Assembly (NCBI GenBank): GCA_902475645.1
Contig: CABSAH010000017.1
Span: 1-16,640 of the forward strand
DNA: 16,640 nt
Source of the DNA: an uncultured Christensenellaceae bacterium
GTDB lineage: Bacteria; Bacillota; Clostridia; Christensenellales; CAG-138
Direction: 5' to 3'
Position 1 is the stretch's first letter; each line of letters opens with the position of its first letter. Under the pieces are notes generated by a model. The model searched no databases, had not been told where the DNA came from, and saw nothing but the letters and a program-made list of their open reading frames with translations. This document shows positions 1-6,407 of this stretch, one piece after another. Both the position numbers and the translations under genes were made by a program.

Positions 1-1
1 A

Positions 2-40
2 GTGGGCATAATAACCTGCCTTATAACGGGGCGTTTTTAG
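2..40 (+). CDS. 3' end of upstream gene, probably spoVAC (partial)
   Basis: Only the last 12 codons lie in the window, ending at TAG 38-40. The peptide is hydrophobic with a short basic end and has three AUA isoleucine codons, the favoured codon throughout this window. It sits 15 nt upstream of spoVAD, where spoVAC lies in Firmicute spoVA operons. The identification rests on position and the membrane-like tail, not on a recognisable motif. The alternative frame ending at TAG 49-51 is polar and does not look like a SpoVAC tail. Confidence 0.35.
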   Translation: MGIITCLITGRF

Positions 41-55
41 CGGGAGGATAGGCAC

Positions 56-1087
56 ATGCGTACAAAATGCAAAGGCAAGTCAACCGTTTTTTTCGCCGAC
101 CCGCCGCGCATCATTTCAGCCGGAACGATAGTTGGCGACGTGGAAGCGAAAGGCCCGCTCGGCAGCTATTTTGACATTGCCCTTGAGGACGACACTTGGG
201 GCGAGGATACATGGGAAAAGGCCGAAAGAAAAATGTTTGAACATGCGGTGCGTACGGCCCTTGAAAAGGGCGGCCTCACGCCAATGCAGGTGGACATATT
301 GCTGGGCGGAGATCTGCTGAACCAGATAATATCCGCAAACTTTGCGGCAAGGGAGCTTGAAATACCGTTCCTTGGGCTTTACGGCGCGTGTTCCACAATG
401 GCCGAAGGAATGCTGATAGGCTCCATGCTTATAGACGGCGGCTTTGCGGACAGAGTAGCCTGCGCCGCAAGTAGCCATTTTTCCACGGCGGAGCGGCAGT
501 ACAGATTACCGCTGGAGATGGGTTCGCAGGCCGTGCCCACAAGCCAGCGCACCGTTACCGGCGCGGGCTGCGCGCTTTTGAGCGGCAGCGGCTGCGCGGA
601 CAAAGGCTCGCTTTCAAGCGTATGCATAGCGGGCGGGGTGATAGGCAGGGTTGTTGACCTTGGCATAACGGATGCGGCGAACATGGGCGCGGCAATGGCT
701 CCCGCGGCGGCGGATACGCTAAAACGCCACCTGTTCGATACGGGGCGCACGGTTGAGGATTATGATTTGATAATCACGGGCGATCTCGGCTCCTTCGGCA
801 GCGAGCTTTTCCTTATGCTGCTCAACGATGCCGGCATAGACGCCGGAACGCGGCACCTTGACTGCGGCAATATAATATTTTCCGCCGAACAGAGCGCTGT
901 GTGCGGCGGCAGCGGCTGCGGGTGCAGCGCAGTTACAATGAACGGATATATACTGCCGCGCATGGATGCGGGCGAATACAATAGAATATTGTTCATGGCC
1001 ACGGGCGCGCTGATGAGCCCCACGGCGGGGTTGCAGGGCGAAAGCATACCTGGCATAGCGCACGGCGTGGTGATAGAAAGGAGATAA
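56..1087 (+). CDS. spoVAD: Stage V sporulation protein AD (SpoVAD)
   Basis: Soluble subunit of the SpoVA channel complex that moves Ca-dipicolinic acid into the forespore during sporulation and out at germination; family members bind dipicolinate. The 343-residue product matches the family length and has the thiolase-like fold signature: N-terminal FADPPRIISAGTIVG, the GDLLNQ stretch near residues 85-90, and YGACSTM (Cys112) where thiolases carry the nucleophilic Cys. SpoVAD is not known to be an active thiolase. The start is ATG 56, behind GGGAGGA at 42-48. It is followed after 3 nt by spoVAE, whose ribosome binding site lies inside the last spoVAD codons, so the two are translationally linked. 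Expression is expected in the forespore under sigma-G, but the promoter is outside the window. Confidence 0.95.
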   Translation: MRTKCKGKSTVFFADPPRIISAGTIVGDVEAKGPLGSYFDIALEDDTWGEDTWEKAERKMFEHAVRTALEKGGLTPMQVDILLGGDLLNQIISANFAARELEIPFLGLYGACSTMAEGMLIGSMLIDGGFADRVACAASSHFSTAERQYRLPLEMGSQAVPTSQRTVTGAGCALLSGSGCADKGSLSSVCIAGGVIGRVVDLGITDAANMGAAMAPAAADTLKRHLFDTGRTVEDYDLIITGDLGSFGSELFLMLLNDAGIDAGTRHLDCGNIIFSAEQSAVCGGSGCGCSAVTMNGYILPRMDAGEYNRILFMATGALMSPTAGLQGESIPGIAHGVVIERR

Positions 1088-1090
1088 GCG

Positions 1091-1456
1091 ATGGAACTTT
1101 CCGCATACATTTATGCGTTTATTATAGGCGGGGCGATATGCGTAGTAGGCCAGCTTTTGATAAGCCTTACGCGCCTCACCAGCGCAAGGGTGCTGGTGCT
1201 GTTCGTTGTGAGCGGCGTGGTGCTCACGGGGCTTGGGCTATATGAGCCGCTGGTGCGTCTGGCGGGCGCGGGGGCCACGACTCCGCTTACGGGCTTCGGC
1301 TATGCCCTTGGCAAGGGCGCGATAGACGGCGCAATGGAGGACGGGCTTATGGGCGCGTTCACCGGCGGCATAAAGGCCACTGCCGGCGGTGTTGCCGCGG
1401 CAATAGTGTTCGGCGCGTTCAATGCGGCTATATTCACGCCAAAGACGAAAAAGTAG
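1091..1456 (+). CDS. spoVAE: Stage V sporulation protein AE (SpoVAE/SpoVAEb)
   Basis: Small integral membrane subunit of the SpoVA dipicolinate channel. The 121 residues form several hydrophobic segments (about 6-26, 33-52, 57-75 and 93-115). They carry the family sequence GLYEPLVRLAGAGATTPLTGFG near residues 49-70 and end with a basic KTKK tail, as in Bacillus SpoVAEb. The ATG at 1091 is preceded by AAAGGAG (about 1077-1083) inside the end of spoVAD. It is the last gene of the visible spoVA operon; repeat DNA follows immediately. No obvious poly-U terminator follows, although the first palindrome (from 1465) could fold in the transcript. Confidence 0.93.
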   Translation: MELSAYIYAFIIGGAICVVGQLLISLTRLTSARVLVLFVVSGVVLTGLGLYEPLVRLAGAGATTPLTGFGYALGKGAIDGAMEDGLMGAFTGGIKATAGGVAAAIVFGAFNAAIFTPKTKK

Positions 1457-1464
1457 GGGATACC

Positions 1465-1524
1465 GCCAAAAGGCTCCCTGTCGAGGGAGCTGTCGAGCCG
1501 TAGGCGAGACTGAGGGAGTTAAAC
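1465..1524 (+). repeat. Palindromic intergenic repeat, unit 1 (forward)
   Basis: It begins GCCAAAAGGCTCCCTG, forms the stem CTCCCTGTCGAGGGAG and continues to ACTGAGGGAGTTAAAC. The reverse complement of the unit at 1659-1721 matches it closely over both ends (GCCAAAAG-C/G-CTCCCTGTCGAGGGAG and GAGGGAGT-AAAC) and diverges in the middle. The general plan AAAGGCTCCC - hairpin - CTGAGGGA resembles short dispersed repeats I associate with intergenic DNA of gut Clostridia; that association is from memory. Confidence 0.7.
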
Positions 1525-1577
1525 AACGACCGCTCCGCGAAGGGGTACGGCACTGTACGCGGTGTTTGTACTGCATT

Positions 1578-1640
1578 CAAAAGGCTCCCCGCACGGGGAG
1601 CTGGCAATACGCCGCAAGGCGTATTGACTGAGGGGTTGCC
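1578..1640 (+). repeat. Palindromic intergenic repeat, unit 2 (forward)
   Basis: This copy has the same architecture as unit 1 with compensated changes. AAAAGGCTCCCC is followed by stem CTCCCCGCACGGGGAG, then a second stem CAATACGCCGCAAGGCGTATTG, then ACTGAGGGGTTGCC. The stems stay paired although the sequence differs from unit 1 (CCCTG/GAGGG against CCCCG/CGGGG), which points to a selected or transmitted RNA or DNA fold. Confidence 0.7.
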
Positions 1641-1658
1641 GTAAACAGCGGAGCCACG

Positions 1659-1721
1659 GTTTACTCCCTCCGTCTGCTCGTTACACTCGCATCCACCTCC
1701 CTCGACAGGGAGGCTTTTGGC
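1659..1721 (-). repeat. Palindromic intergenic repeat, unit 3 (inverted)
   Basis: This is an inverted copy of the same family: read on the minus strand it starts GCCAAAAGCCTCCCTGTCGA and ends ACGGAGGGAGTAAACC. With unit 1 it makes terminal inverted repeats around a block of about 257 bp (1465-1721). That arrangement would suit a composite or miniature mobile element, but no flanking target duplication is evident. Confidence 0.68.
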
Positions 1722-1808
1722 GTGCTTAGCGATGCACTGTACTGCGGCAGCCTTGTCGGCGAATGGGCGCTTTACCGCCCGTCCCCATTTGTTCACAAAA
1801 TACGCCCC

Positions 1809-1837
1809 TTGTTGGGCAATAATAAACATAGTATAAT
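1809..1837 (+). promoter_or_regulatory. Sigma-A-type promoter for RNase J operon
   Basis: The -35 box is TTGTTG (1809-1814) and the -10 box TATAAT (1832-1837), with 17 bp between them in AT-rich DNA. Transcription would start near 1844 and give a leader of about 40 nt before the TTG start at 1883. The perfect -10 hexamer and ideal spacing support the call; there is no experimental evidence. Confidence 0.65.
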
Positions 1838-1882
1838 ATAGCTGTATAAATATATGGAAAGATATGAAAGAGAGGATAACTT

Positions 1883-3763
1883 TTGACGGAAAACATTGAA
1901 CTGCCCGCGGAGAAGAAGGCGGGCGCAAGGAGCAGAAGAAAGGCCGAGGCGGGCGCACAGACGGGCGCACGCAGGCGAAGCGCAACGCGGCCGCGCGCAC
2001 AGGGCCGCACGAAGAATACGGAAAAGACGGCGGCGGAAAAGCCGAGCCGCGCGGCTAAGGCCGCAAAAACGGCAGCCAAGGCGCAGAGCGCGCGCACGAG
2101 CCGCGCAAAGAACAGGCTGAAAATAATACCGCTGGGCGGCGTGGGTGAAATAGGCAAGAACATGACCGTGCTGGAATACGGCAAGGACATGATCATAATA
2201 GACTGCGGATTGATATTCCCCGATGATGACATGCCGGGCATAGACCTTGTTATACCGGATATGACATACGTTGAAAAGAACGCGGACAAGCTGCGCGGCA
2301 TACTCGTTACCCATGGTCACGAGGATCATATAGGCGCGCTGCCGTTTGCGCTCAAGCAATTCCAAACCCCCGTTTACGGCACTAAGCTTACATGCGCGCT
2401 GATTGAGCATAAGCTTGAGGAGGAGCGCGTGAAGAACGCAAGGCTCAACGTTGTAAAGCCGGGGGACAAGGTGCAGCTTGGGTGCTTTTCCGCGGAATTT
2501 ATAAAGACGAGCCACTCCATACCGGGCGCGGTGGCGCTTGCCGTAACAACACCCGTGGGTACGGTTATCCACACGGGCGATTTTAAGGTGGACTATACCC
2601 CGCTGGACGGCGAGCCTATGGATATGGGCAGGCTTGCGTATTACGGTTCAAAGGGCGTGCTTGCGCTGATGAGCGACAGCACCAATGCGGAGCTTTCCGG
2701 CCACACGATATCCGAACGCGAAATAGGCAAAACGTTTGAGCATTATTTTGACATTGCTGACGGCCGCGTGATAGTTGCAACGTTTGCATCAAATATATAC
2801 AGGATACAGCAGATTGCGGACGTTGCAATATCGTTCGGGCGGGTTATATGCTTCCAGGGGCGCAGCATGGTGAACATAACCAAGGTAGCGTCGGAGCTTG
2901 GGTATTTGAACATACCCGAGGAGAAGATAGTTGAGGTTGAAAAGCTAAAGCGCATAGACGACAGCAAGGTTTGCGTAATAACCACGGGCAGCCAGGGCGA
3001 GCCGATGAGCGGGCTGTTCCGCATGGCCAATGCATCGCACAAGCTGAACGTGGGCGAGGGGGACACGGTTATAATATCCGCCTCCGCAATACCGGGCAAC
3101 GAGCTGGGCGTGAGCAGGGTTATAAACCAGCTTTATCAGCGCGGCGTAAGGGTCGTTTACGACAGAATGGCGGACGTACACGTTTCGGGCCACGCGCGGC
3201 GCGAGGAGCTGAGGCTTATGTTCACGCTGACAAAGCCCAAATTCTTCATTCCCGTGCATGGCGAGGCGAAGCAGCTTTATCAGCATGCGGAGCTTGCAAA
3301 GCAGATGGGCGTGCCGGAGGAGAATATTGTTGTGCCGGAGCTTGGCGAGGTGATAGAGCTGAACAAATCCGGCATAGGCGCAAACGGCGCGGTGCATAGC
3401 GGCAGCGTGCTGATAGACGGTTCAAGCGTGGGCGAAATAGGCGACGCGGTGTTAAAGGACCGCAAGCAGCTTTCGGAGGACGGGCTTTTCACCGTTGTTA
3501 TACCGCTGAAGAAAAAGACGGGCGAGCTTATAGGCCAGCCGGAGGTGATATCGCGCGGGTTCGTATATGTAAAAAGCTCGGAGGAACTGATTGCGGATAC
3601 GAAGAATCTGGTAAAGGGGCTTGCGGCGCAGTTTGCATCGGCAAACCGCAGCGAGTGGAGCGGCATAAAGAACAACATACGCTCCGCGCTGAAAAACGAG
3701 CTGTACCACAAAACAAAGCGCACGCCCATAATTTTGCCTATTATTATAGAGATAGACATATAA
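1883..3763 (+). CDS. rnj: Ribonuclease J with basic N-terminal extension
   Basis: Metallo-beta-lactamase/beta-CASP nuclease with 5'-3' exonuclease and endonuclease activity in mRNA decay and RNA maturation. Zinc-site motifs are visible: THGHEDH at residues 143-149 (His144, His146, Asp148, His149), SHS with His211, and HTGDF with Asp233. The beta-CASP part follows (ASNIYRIQQI, TTGSQGEP), then HVSGHARREE near 434 and FIPVHGE. The product is 626 residues against about 555 for Bacillus RNase J1. The excess is a low-complexity Ala/Arg/Lys-rich stretch at residues 1-78 before the core begins at LKIIPLGGVGEIGKN. The start is TTG 1883 behind AGAGAGGA (1869-1876); no other ATG, GTG or TTG lies in frame before the core, so the extension is real. 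ylbF follows after 19 nt. One copy is seen, so J1 versus J2 cannot be assigned. Confidence 0.95.
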   Translation: MTENIELPAEKKAGARSRRKAEAGAQTGARRRSATRPRAQGRTKNTEKTAAEKPSRAAKAAKTAAKAQSARTSRAKNRLKIIPLGGVGEIGKNMTVLEYGKDMIIIDCGLIFPDDDMPGIDLVIPDMTYVEKNADKLRGILVTHGHEDHIGALPFALKQFQTPVYGTKLTCALIEHKLEEERVKNARLNVVKPGDKVQLGCFSAEFIKTSHSIPGAVALAVTTPVGTVIHTGDFKVDYTPLDGEPMDMGRLAYYGSKGVLALMSDSTNAELSGHTISEREIGKTFEHYFDIADGRVIVATFASNIYRIQQIADVAISFGRVICFQGRSMVNITKVASELGYLNIPEEKIVEVEKLKRIDDSKVCVITTGSQGEPMSGLFRMANASHKLNVGEGDTVIISASAIPGNELGVSRVINQLYQRGVRVVYDRMADVHVSGHARREELRLMFTLTKPKFFIPVHGEAKQLYQHAELAKQMGVPEENIVVPELGEVIELNKSGIGANGAVHSGSVLIDGSSVGEIGDAVLKDRKQLSEDGLFTVVIPLKKKTGELIGQPEVISRGFVYVKSSEELIADTKNLVKGLAAQFASANRSEWSGIKNNIRSALKNELYHKTKRTPIILPIIIEIDI

Positions 3764-3782
3764 TGCAAAACGGAGGTAGATT

Positions 3783-4124
3783 ATGATTTACGATAAGGCG
3801 AGGGATTTGGCAAAGGCAATGGCCGAAAGCGAGGAATATGTTTCCTATAAAAACGCAAAGGAAAAGGCGTTTGCCAACGATACCACAAAGGCGCTGCTGA
3901 AGGAATACATGACGCTGCGCATCCGTATGCAGGGCGCGCTTGTATCGGGCCAAAAGGATGACGAGGCTATGGAGCGGCTGCAAAAAATAGGCGAGGTGCT
4001 TCAGCTCAACCCCGATGCATCGGCCTACCTTATGGCGGAATACAGGCTGAATACAATGCTTGGCGACGTATATAAAATACTTGCCGACGGCATAGATCTC
4101 GATTTGGGCTTTGGCGAAGACTGA
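3783..4124 (+). CDS. YlbF/YmcA-family (Com_YlbF) protein
   Basis: Small helical protein of 113 residues, the size of Bacillus YmcA/RicA and shorter than YlbF/RicF. In Bacillus these proteins work with YaaT as the Y-complex, which steers RNase Y cleavage and affects competence, biofilm and sporulation. Family features seen are the N-terminal YDKARDLAKAMAESEEYVSYKNA helix and the central LLKEYMTLRIRMQ. The start is ATG 3783 behind GGAGG (3771-3775). It sits between RNase J and MltG with gaps of 19 and 18 nt, so it is probably co-transcribed. The protein has no cysteine, so it cannot supply thiolate ligands for the iron-sulfur clusters reported for the Bacillus complex. The family call is firm; the exact role is inferred. 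Confidence 0.85.
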   Translation: MIYDKARDLAKAMAESEEYVSYKNAKEKAFANDTTKALLKEYMTLRIRMQGALVSGQKDDEAMERLQKIGEVLQLNPDASAYLMAEYRLNTMLGDVYKILADGIDLDLGFGED

Positions 4125-4142
4125 GCGGAGAGGTAGCATAGA

Positions 4143-5324
4143 GTGGAACGCGGCACCAACAAAAAAAAGCGGCGCGGCGGGCGGGAAAACAGCACGGCAA
4201 GGAAGGTATGGCGCGCTGTAAGGCCGCTGCTCATATTCCTTATAAGCGCGGGCATATGCGTGGGCGCGTTTGTGTTTGCGTTCGATTTTATGAAGGCAAG
4301 GCTGTTTTCCCCCGTGGATATAGGCGACGCCACGCCAGTTGAAATAACCATAAGCCCCGGCTCCGGCGCAAGCAGCATTGCAAGGAAGCTGTACGAAGCC
4401 GGCGGCGTGGACGAGAGCGGGAGCATAGTATCCCCCGGGCTTATAACCAGCAAAACCGTGTTCAAAATATACGTTGACTTCACGGGCAAATCCAGCAAGC
4501 TTAAAGCGGGAACGTATATACTTTCGCGCAATATGGACATTGAGCAGATAGTTGACGTTATATGCGAGGGCAACCCGCCGCGCACAACGCTGAAGCTTGT
4601 TGTTACGGAGGGCATGACGGCGGAGGAAATTGCGGACAAGCTTGTTTCGTTGGATGTGATTAAGGCGAAGTCCGAATTTTTGAACCTGTGCAAAACGGGC
4701 GAAGGCTTCAGGGAAAAATATCCGTTTGTGGCGAATATACCCGTAAATGCTGCTCAGGCGCGGGACTATGCGCTGGAGGGCTACCTGTTCCCCGATACAT
4801 ATGAAATTTACAGCGACGAGGCCGCCGAATCGATAATCGGCCGCATGCTTACGCGCTTTGACCAGATAATGGGCGATAAGTATAAGCGCCGCGCAGCCGA
4901 GCTTGGCATGAGCGTGGACGATGTTGTTAACCTTGCTTCGCTTATTGAAAAAGAAGCGCGGCATGAAAACGACTTTGCGCGCGTGTCCGCCGTGTTCCAT
5001 CTTAGGCTTAAAAAGGGCATGAAGCTGCAAAGCGACGCGCCGCTTAAATATATACTCCATACGTCGGGCGTGCTTACGTTCACGGCGGAGCAGATGGCGA
5101 ACACATCGCTTTACAATACCCATGTGTATGAAGGGCTTCCGCTGGGGCCGATAGCCAACCCCGGCAGGAAGGCGATTGAGGCGGCGCTGTATCCGGATGA
5201 GGGATACATGACTGAAGGGTATCTGTATTTCTGCCTGATGGATTCGCAGACGGGCGAGCTTGCATACGCCAAAACCCTTGAGGAGCACAACGAAAACGTG
5301 GCCCAATACCGCCCGCGGTGGTAA
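4143..5324 (+). CDS. mltG: Endolytic transglycosylase MltG (YceG-like)
   Basis: Membrane-anchored lytic transglycosylase that cleaves nascent glycan strands and is thought to set glycan length. The 393-residue product has a basic cytoplasmic N-terminus (about 1-22), one membrane segment (about 24-46, LLIFLISAGICVGAFVFAF), a LysM-like region (about 115-170), then the YceG catalytic domain. The catalytic glutamate is Glu269 in ASLIEKEA (nt 4947-4949). MKLQSDAPLKYIL and GLPLGPIANPG follow as in the family, and TLEEHNENVAQYRP closes the protein. The start is GTG 4143 with GGAGAGG at 4127-4133; no better start precedes the membrane segment. It is the last gene of the RNase J operon and is followed by a separate promoter for yebC. 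Confidence 0.94.
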   Translation: MERGTNKKKRRGGRENSTARKVWRAVRPLLIFLISAGICVGAFVFAFDFMKARLFSPVDIGDATPVEITISPGSGASSIARKLYEAGGVDESGSIVSPGLITSKTVFKIYVDFTGKSSKLKAGTYILSRNMDIEQIVDVICEGNPPRTTLKLVVTEGMTAEEIADKLVSLDVIKAKSEFLNLCKTGEGFREKYPFVANIPVNAAQARDYALEGYLFPDTYEIYSDEAAESIIGRMLTRFDQIMGDKYKRRAAELGMSVDDVVNLASLIEKEARHENDFARVSAVFHLRLKKGMKLQSDAPLKYILHTSGVLTFTAEQMANTSLYNTHVYEGLPLGPIANPGRKAIEAALYPDEGYMTEGYLYFCLMDSQTGELAYAKTLEEHNENVAQYRPRW

Positions 5325-5360
5325 AACGGGAATAAAAACGGGCAATTTGGCTGCGCGGGG

Positions 5361-5389
5361 TTGTATGAAGGCGGAATGAATGCTATAAT
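5361..5389 (+). promoter_or_regulatory. Sigma-A-type promoter for yebC
   Basis: TTGTAT (5361-5366) and TATAAT (5384-5389) are separated by 17 bp, with a TG one base upstream of the -10 box (extended -10). Transcription would begin near 5396, just upstream of the yebC ribosome binding site, giving a leader of about 24 nt. It lies in the only gap between mltG and yebC. Confidence 0.7.
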
Positions 5390-5419
5390 AAGTTGTTAAA
5401 ATTTGTGGAGGTCAACAAA

Positions 5420-6166
5420 ATGTCGGGTCATTCCAAATGGGCAAATATTAAGAATAAGAAAGAAAAAACCGATTCTCAGCGCGGCAAAATTTTCACCAAA
5501 ATAGGCCGCGAAATAGCAATAGCCGTTAAAGAGGGCGGCGGCGACCCCAACAACAACTCCAAGCTAAGGGACGTTATAGCCAAGGCTAAGGCCGCCAATA
5601 TGCCTAACGACAATATCACCCGCTCCATCAAAAAGGCCGCGGGCGAGCTTGGCAGCATAAACTACGAGGAGATAACCTATGAAGGCTACGGCCCCAACGG
5701 CATAGCCATGATAGTGAACGTGGTTACGGATAACCGCAACCGCACGGCGGCGGAGGTACGGCATCTTTTCGATAAGAGCGGCGGCAGCATGGGCGCAAGC
5801 GGCTGCGTGGCATGGATGTTCGATAAGCGCGGCGTTATAGTTATAGAGCGCACAAGCGATATTGACGAGGATGAAATAATGATGCAGGCGCTTGAAGCGG
5901 GCGCGGAGGATATAGTTCCGCAGGACGATGTGTTTGAAATATACACCAATGCAAACGATTTCTCCGCCGTGCGCGAGGAGATGGAAAAGCTTGGCTACGA
6001 TTTCCTTTCCGCCGAAATTTCCATGATTCCGCAGACCACCGTGGACGCAAGCGACCCCGAGCTTGCCGAAAAGATAGAGCGCATGATAGAGCGCTTTGAA
6101 GATAATGACGACGTGCAGCAAATCTATCACAATGCCATACTGCCGGAGGCGGAAGAGGAAGAATAA
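5420..6166 (+). CDS. yebC: YebC/PmpR-family protein (TACO1-like)
   Basis: Protein of 248 residues in the YebC family, long annotated as a transcriptional regulator (PmpR) and more recently linked to ribosome function, notably translation through proline-rich stretches. It carries the signature N-terminus MSGHSKWANIKNKK, then GKIFTKIGREI, NMPNDNITRSIKKA, YEGYGPNGIAMIV and GGSMGASGCVAWMF, and ends with an acidic tail (AEEEE). The start is ATG 5420, 8 nt after GGAGG (5407-5411). An in-frame TTG at 5393 would lie before the predicted transcription start. It is monocistronic, between its own promoter and a strong terminator at 6183-6215. Confidence 0.94.
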   Translation: MSGHSKWANIKNKKEKTDSQRGKIFTKIGREIAIAVKEGGGDPNNNSKLRDVIAKAKAANMPNDNITRSIKKAAGELGSINYEEITYEGYGPNGIAMIVNVVTDNRNRTAAEVRHLFDKSGGSMGASGCVAWMFDKRGVIVIERTSDIDEDEIMMQALEAGAEDIVPQDDVFEIYTNANDFSAVREEMEKLGYDFLSAEISMIPQTTVDASDPELAEKIERMIERFEDNDDVQQIYHNAILPEAEEEE

Positions 6167-6182
6167 ATTATTTAATGTGACG

Positions 6183-6215
6183 AAAAAGCCGCAGGAGCAT
6201 ATCCCGCGGCTTTTT
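6183..6215 (+). terminator. Rho-independent terminator of yebC
   Basis: AAAAAGCCGC (6183-6192) pairs perfectly with GCGGCTTTTT (6206-6215) around a 13-nt middle that can add two more GC pairs. The stem ends in a run of five U. It begins 16 nt after the yebC stop codon. Confidence 0.88.
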
Positions 6216-6262
6216 GCAGCCGATTTTTACCCTTTGCGGGGGCGGATAAAGTTTTCAAAATC

Positions 6263-6291
6263 TTGACTTTTCTCCACGCAGGCTTTACAAT
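6263..6291 (+). promoter_or_regulatory. Sigma-A-type promoter for RNase Y
   Basis: TTGACT (6263-6268) and TACAAT (6286-6291), each one mismatch from consensus, have 17 bp between them. Transcription would start near 6298, leaving an AT-rich leader of about 110 nt before the RNase Y TTG at 6408. It lies between the yebC terminator and the RNase Y gene. Confidence 0.72.
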
Positions 6292-6407
6292 TAAACGGAG
6301 TAATTATGCACCGGTGTGTGTTTGCTATTTATTGCATTATGCTTATTTTATACATGCAACGTTGATATGCTCGGATTTTTTGATATATACTTGGAGGTGT
6401 ACTGACT

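Larger units (their letters stand above)
1457..1808. other. Gene-free spacer with palindromic repeat cluster
   Basis: About 350 bases between spoVAE and the RNase J promoter without a credible gene. They contain three related palindromic units (listed separately). A short direct repeat reads GCACTGTACGCGG at 1550-1562 and GCACTGTACTGCGG at 1734-1747, flanking the block that holds the second and third units. Frames that stay open here are arginine- and cysteine-rich translations of the repeats and lack ribosome binding sites. Confidence 0.7.

Noticed and set aside
1..51. Frame ending at TAG 49-51 as the tail of the gene before spoVAD
   Set aside because: The peptide is polar and lacks the AUA-rich, hydrophobic character of the frame ending at 38-40, which better fits the end of a SpoVA membrane subunit.
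1465..1721. CRISPR-like array
   Set aside because: The units differ in sequence, one is inverted, the spacing is irregular, and no cas genes are present.
3744..5345. Very long open frame on the minus strand opposite ylbF and mltG
   Set aside because: It is the complement of two well-supported genes, is rich in His/Tyr/Arg/Cys as expected for a shadow frame, and matches no family I know. Similar antisense frames at 6810-8033 and 10368-11741 were dropped for the same reason.
5393..5419. Upstream TTG start for yebC adding nine residues
   Set aside because: It lies before the predicted transcription start and lacks a ribosome binding site; MSGHSKWANIK at 5420 is the conserved YebC N-terminus and has GGAGG 8 nt upstream.
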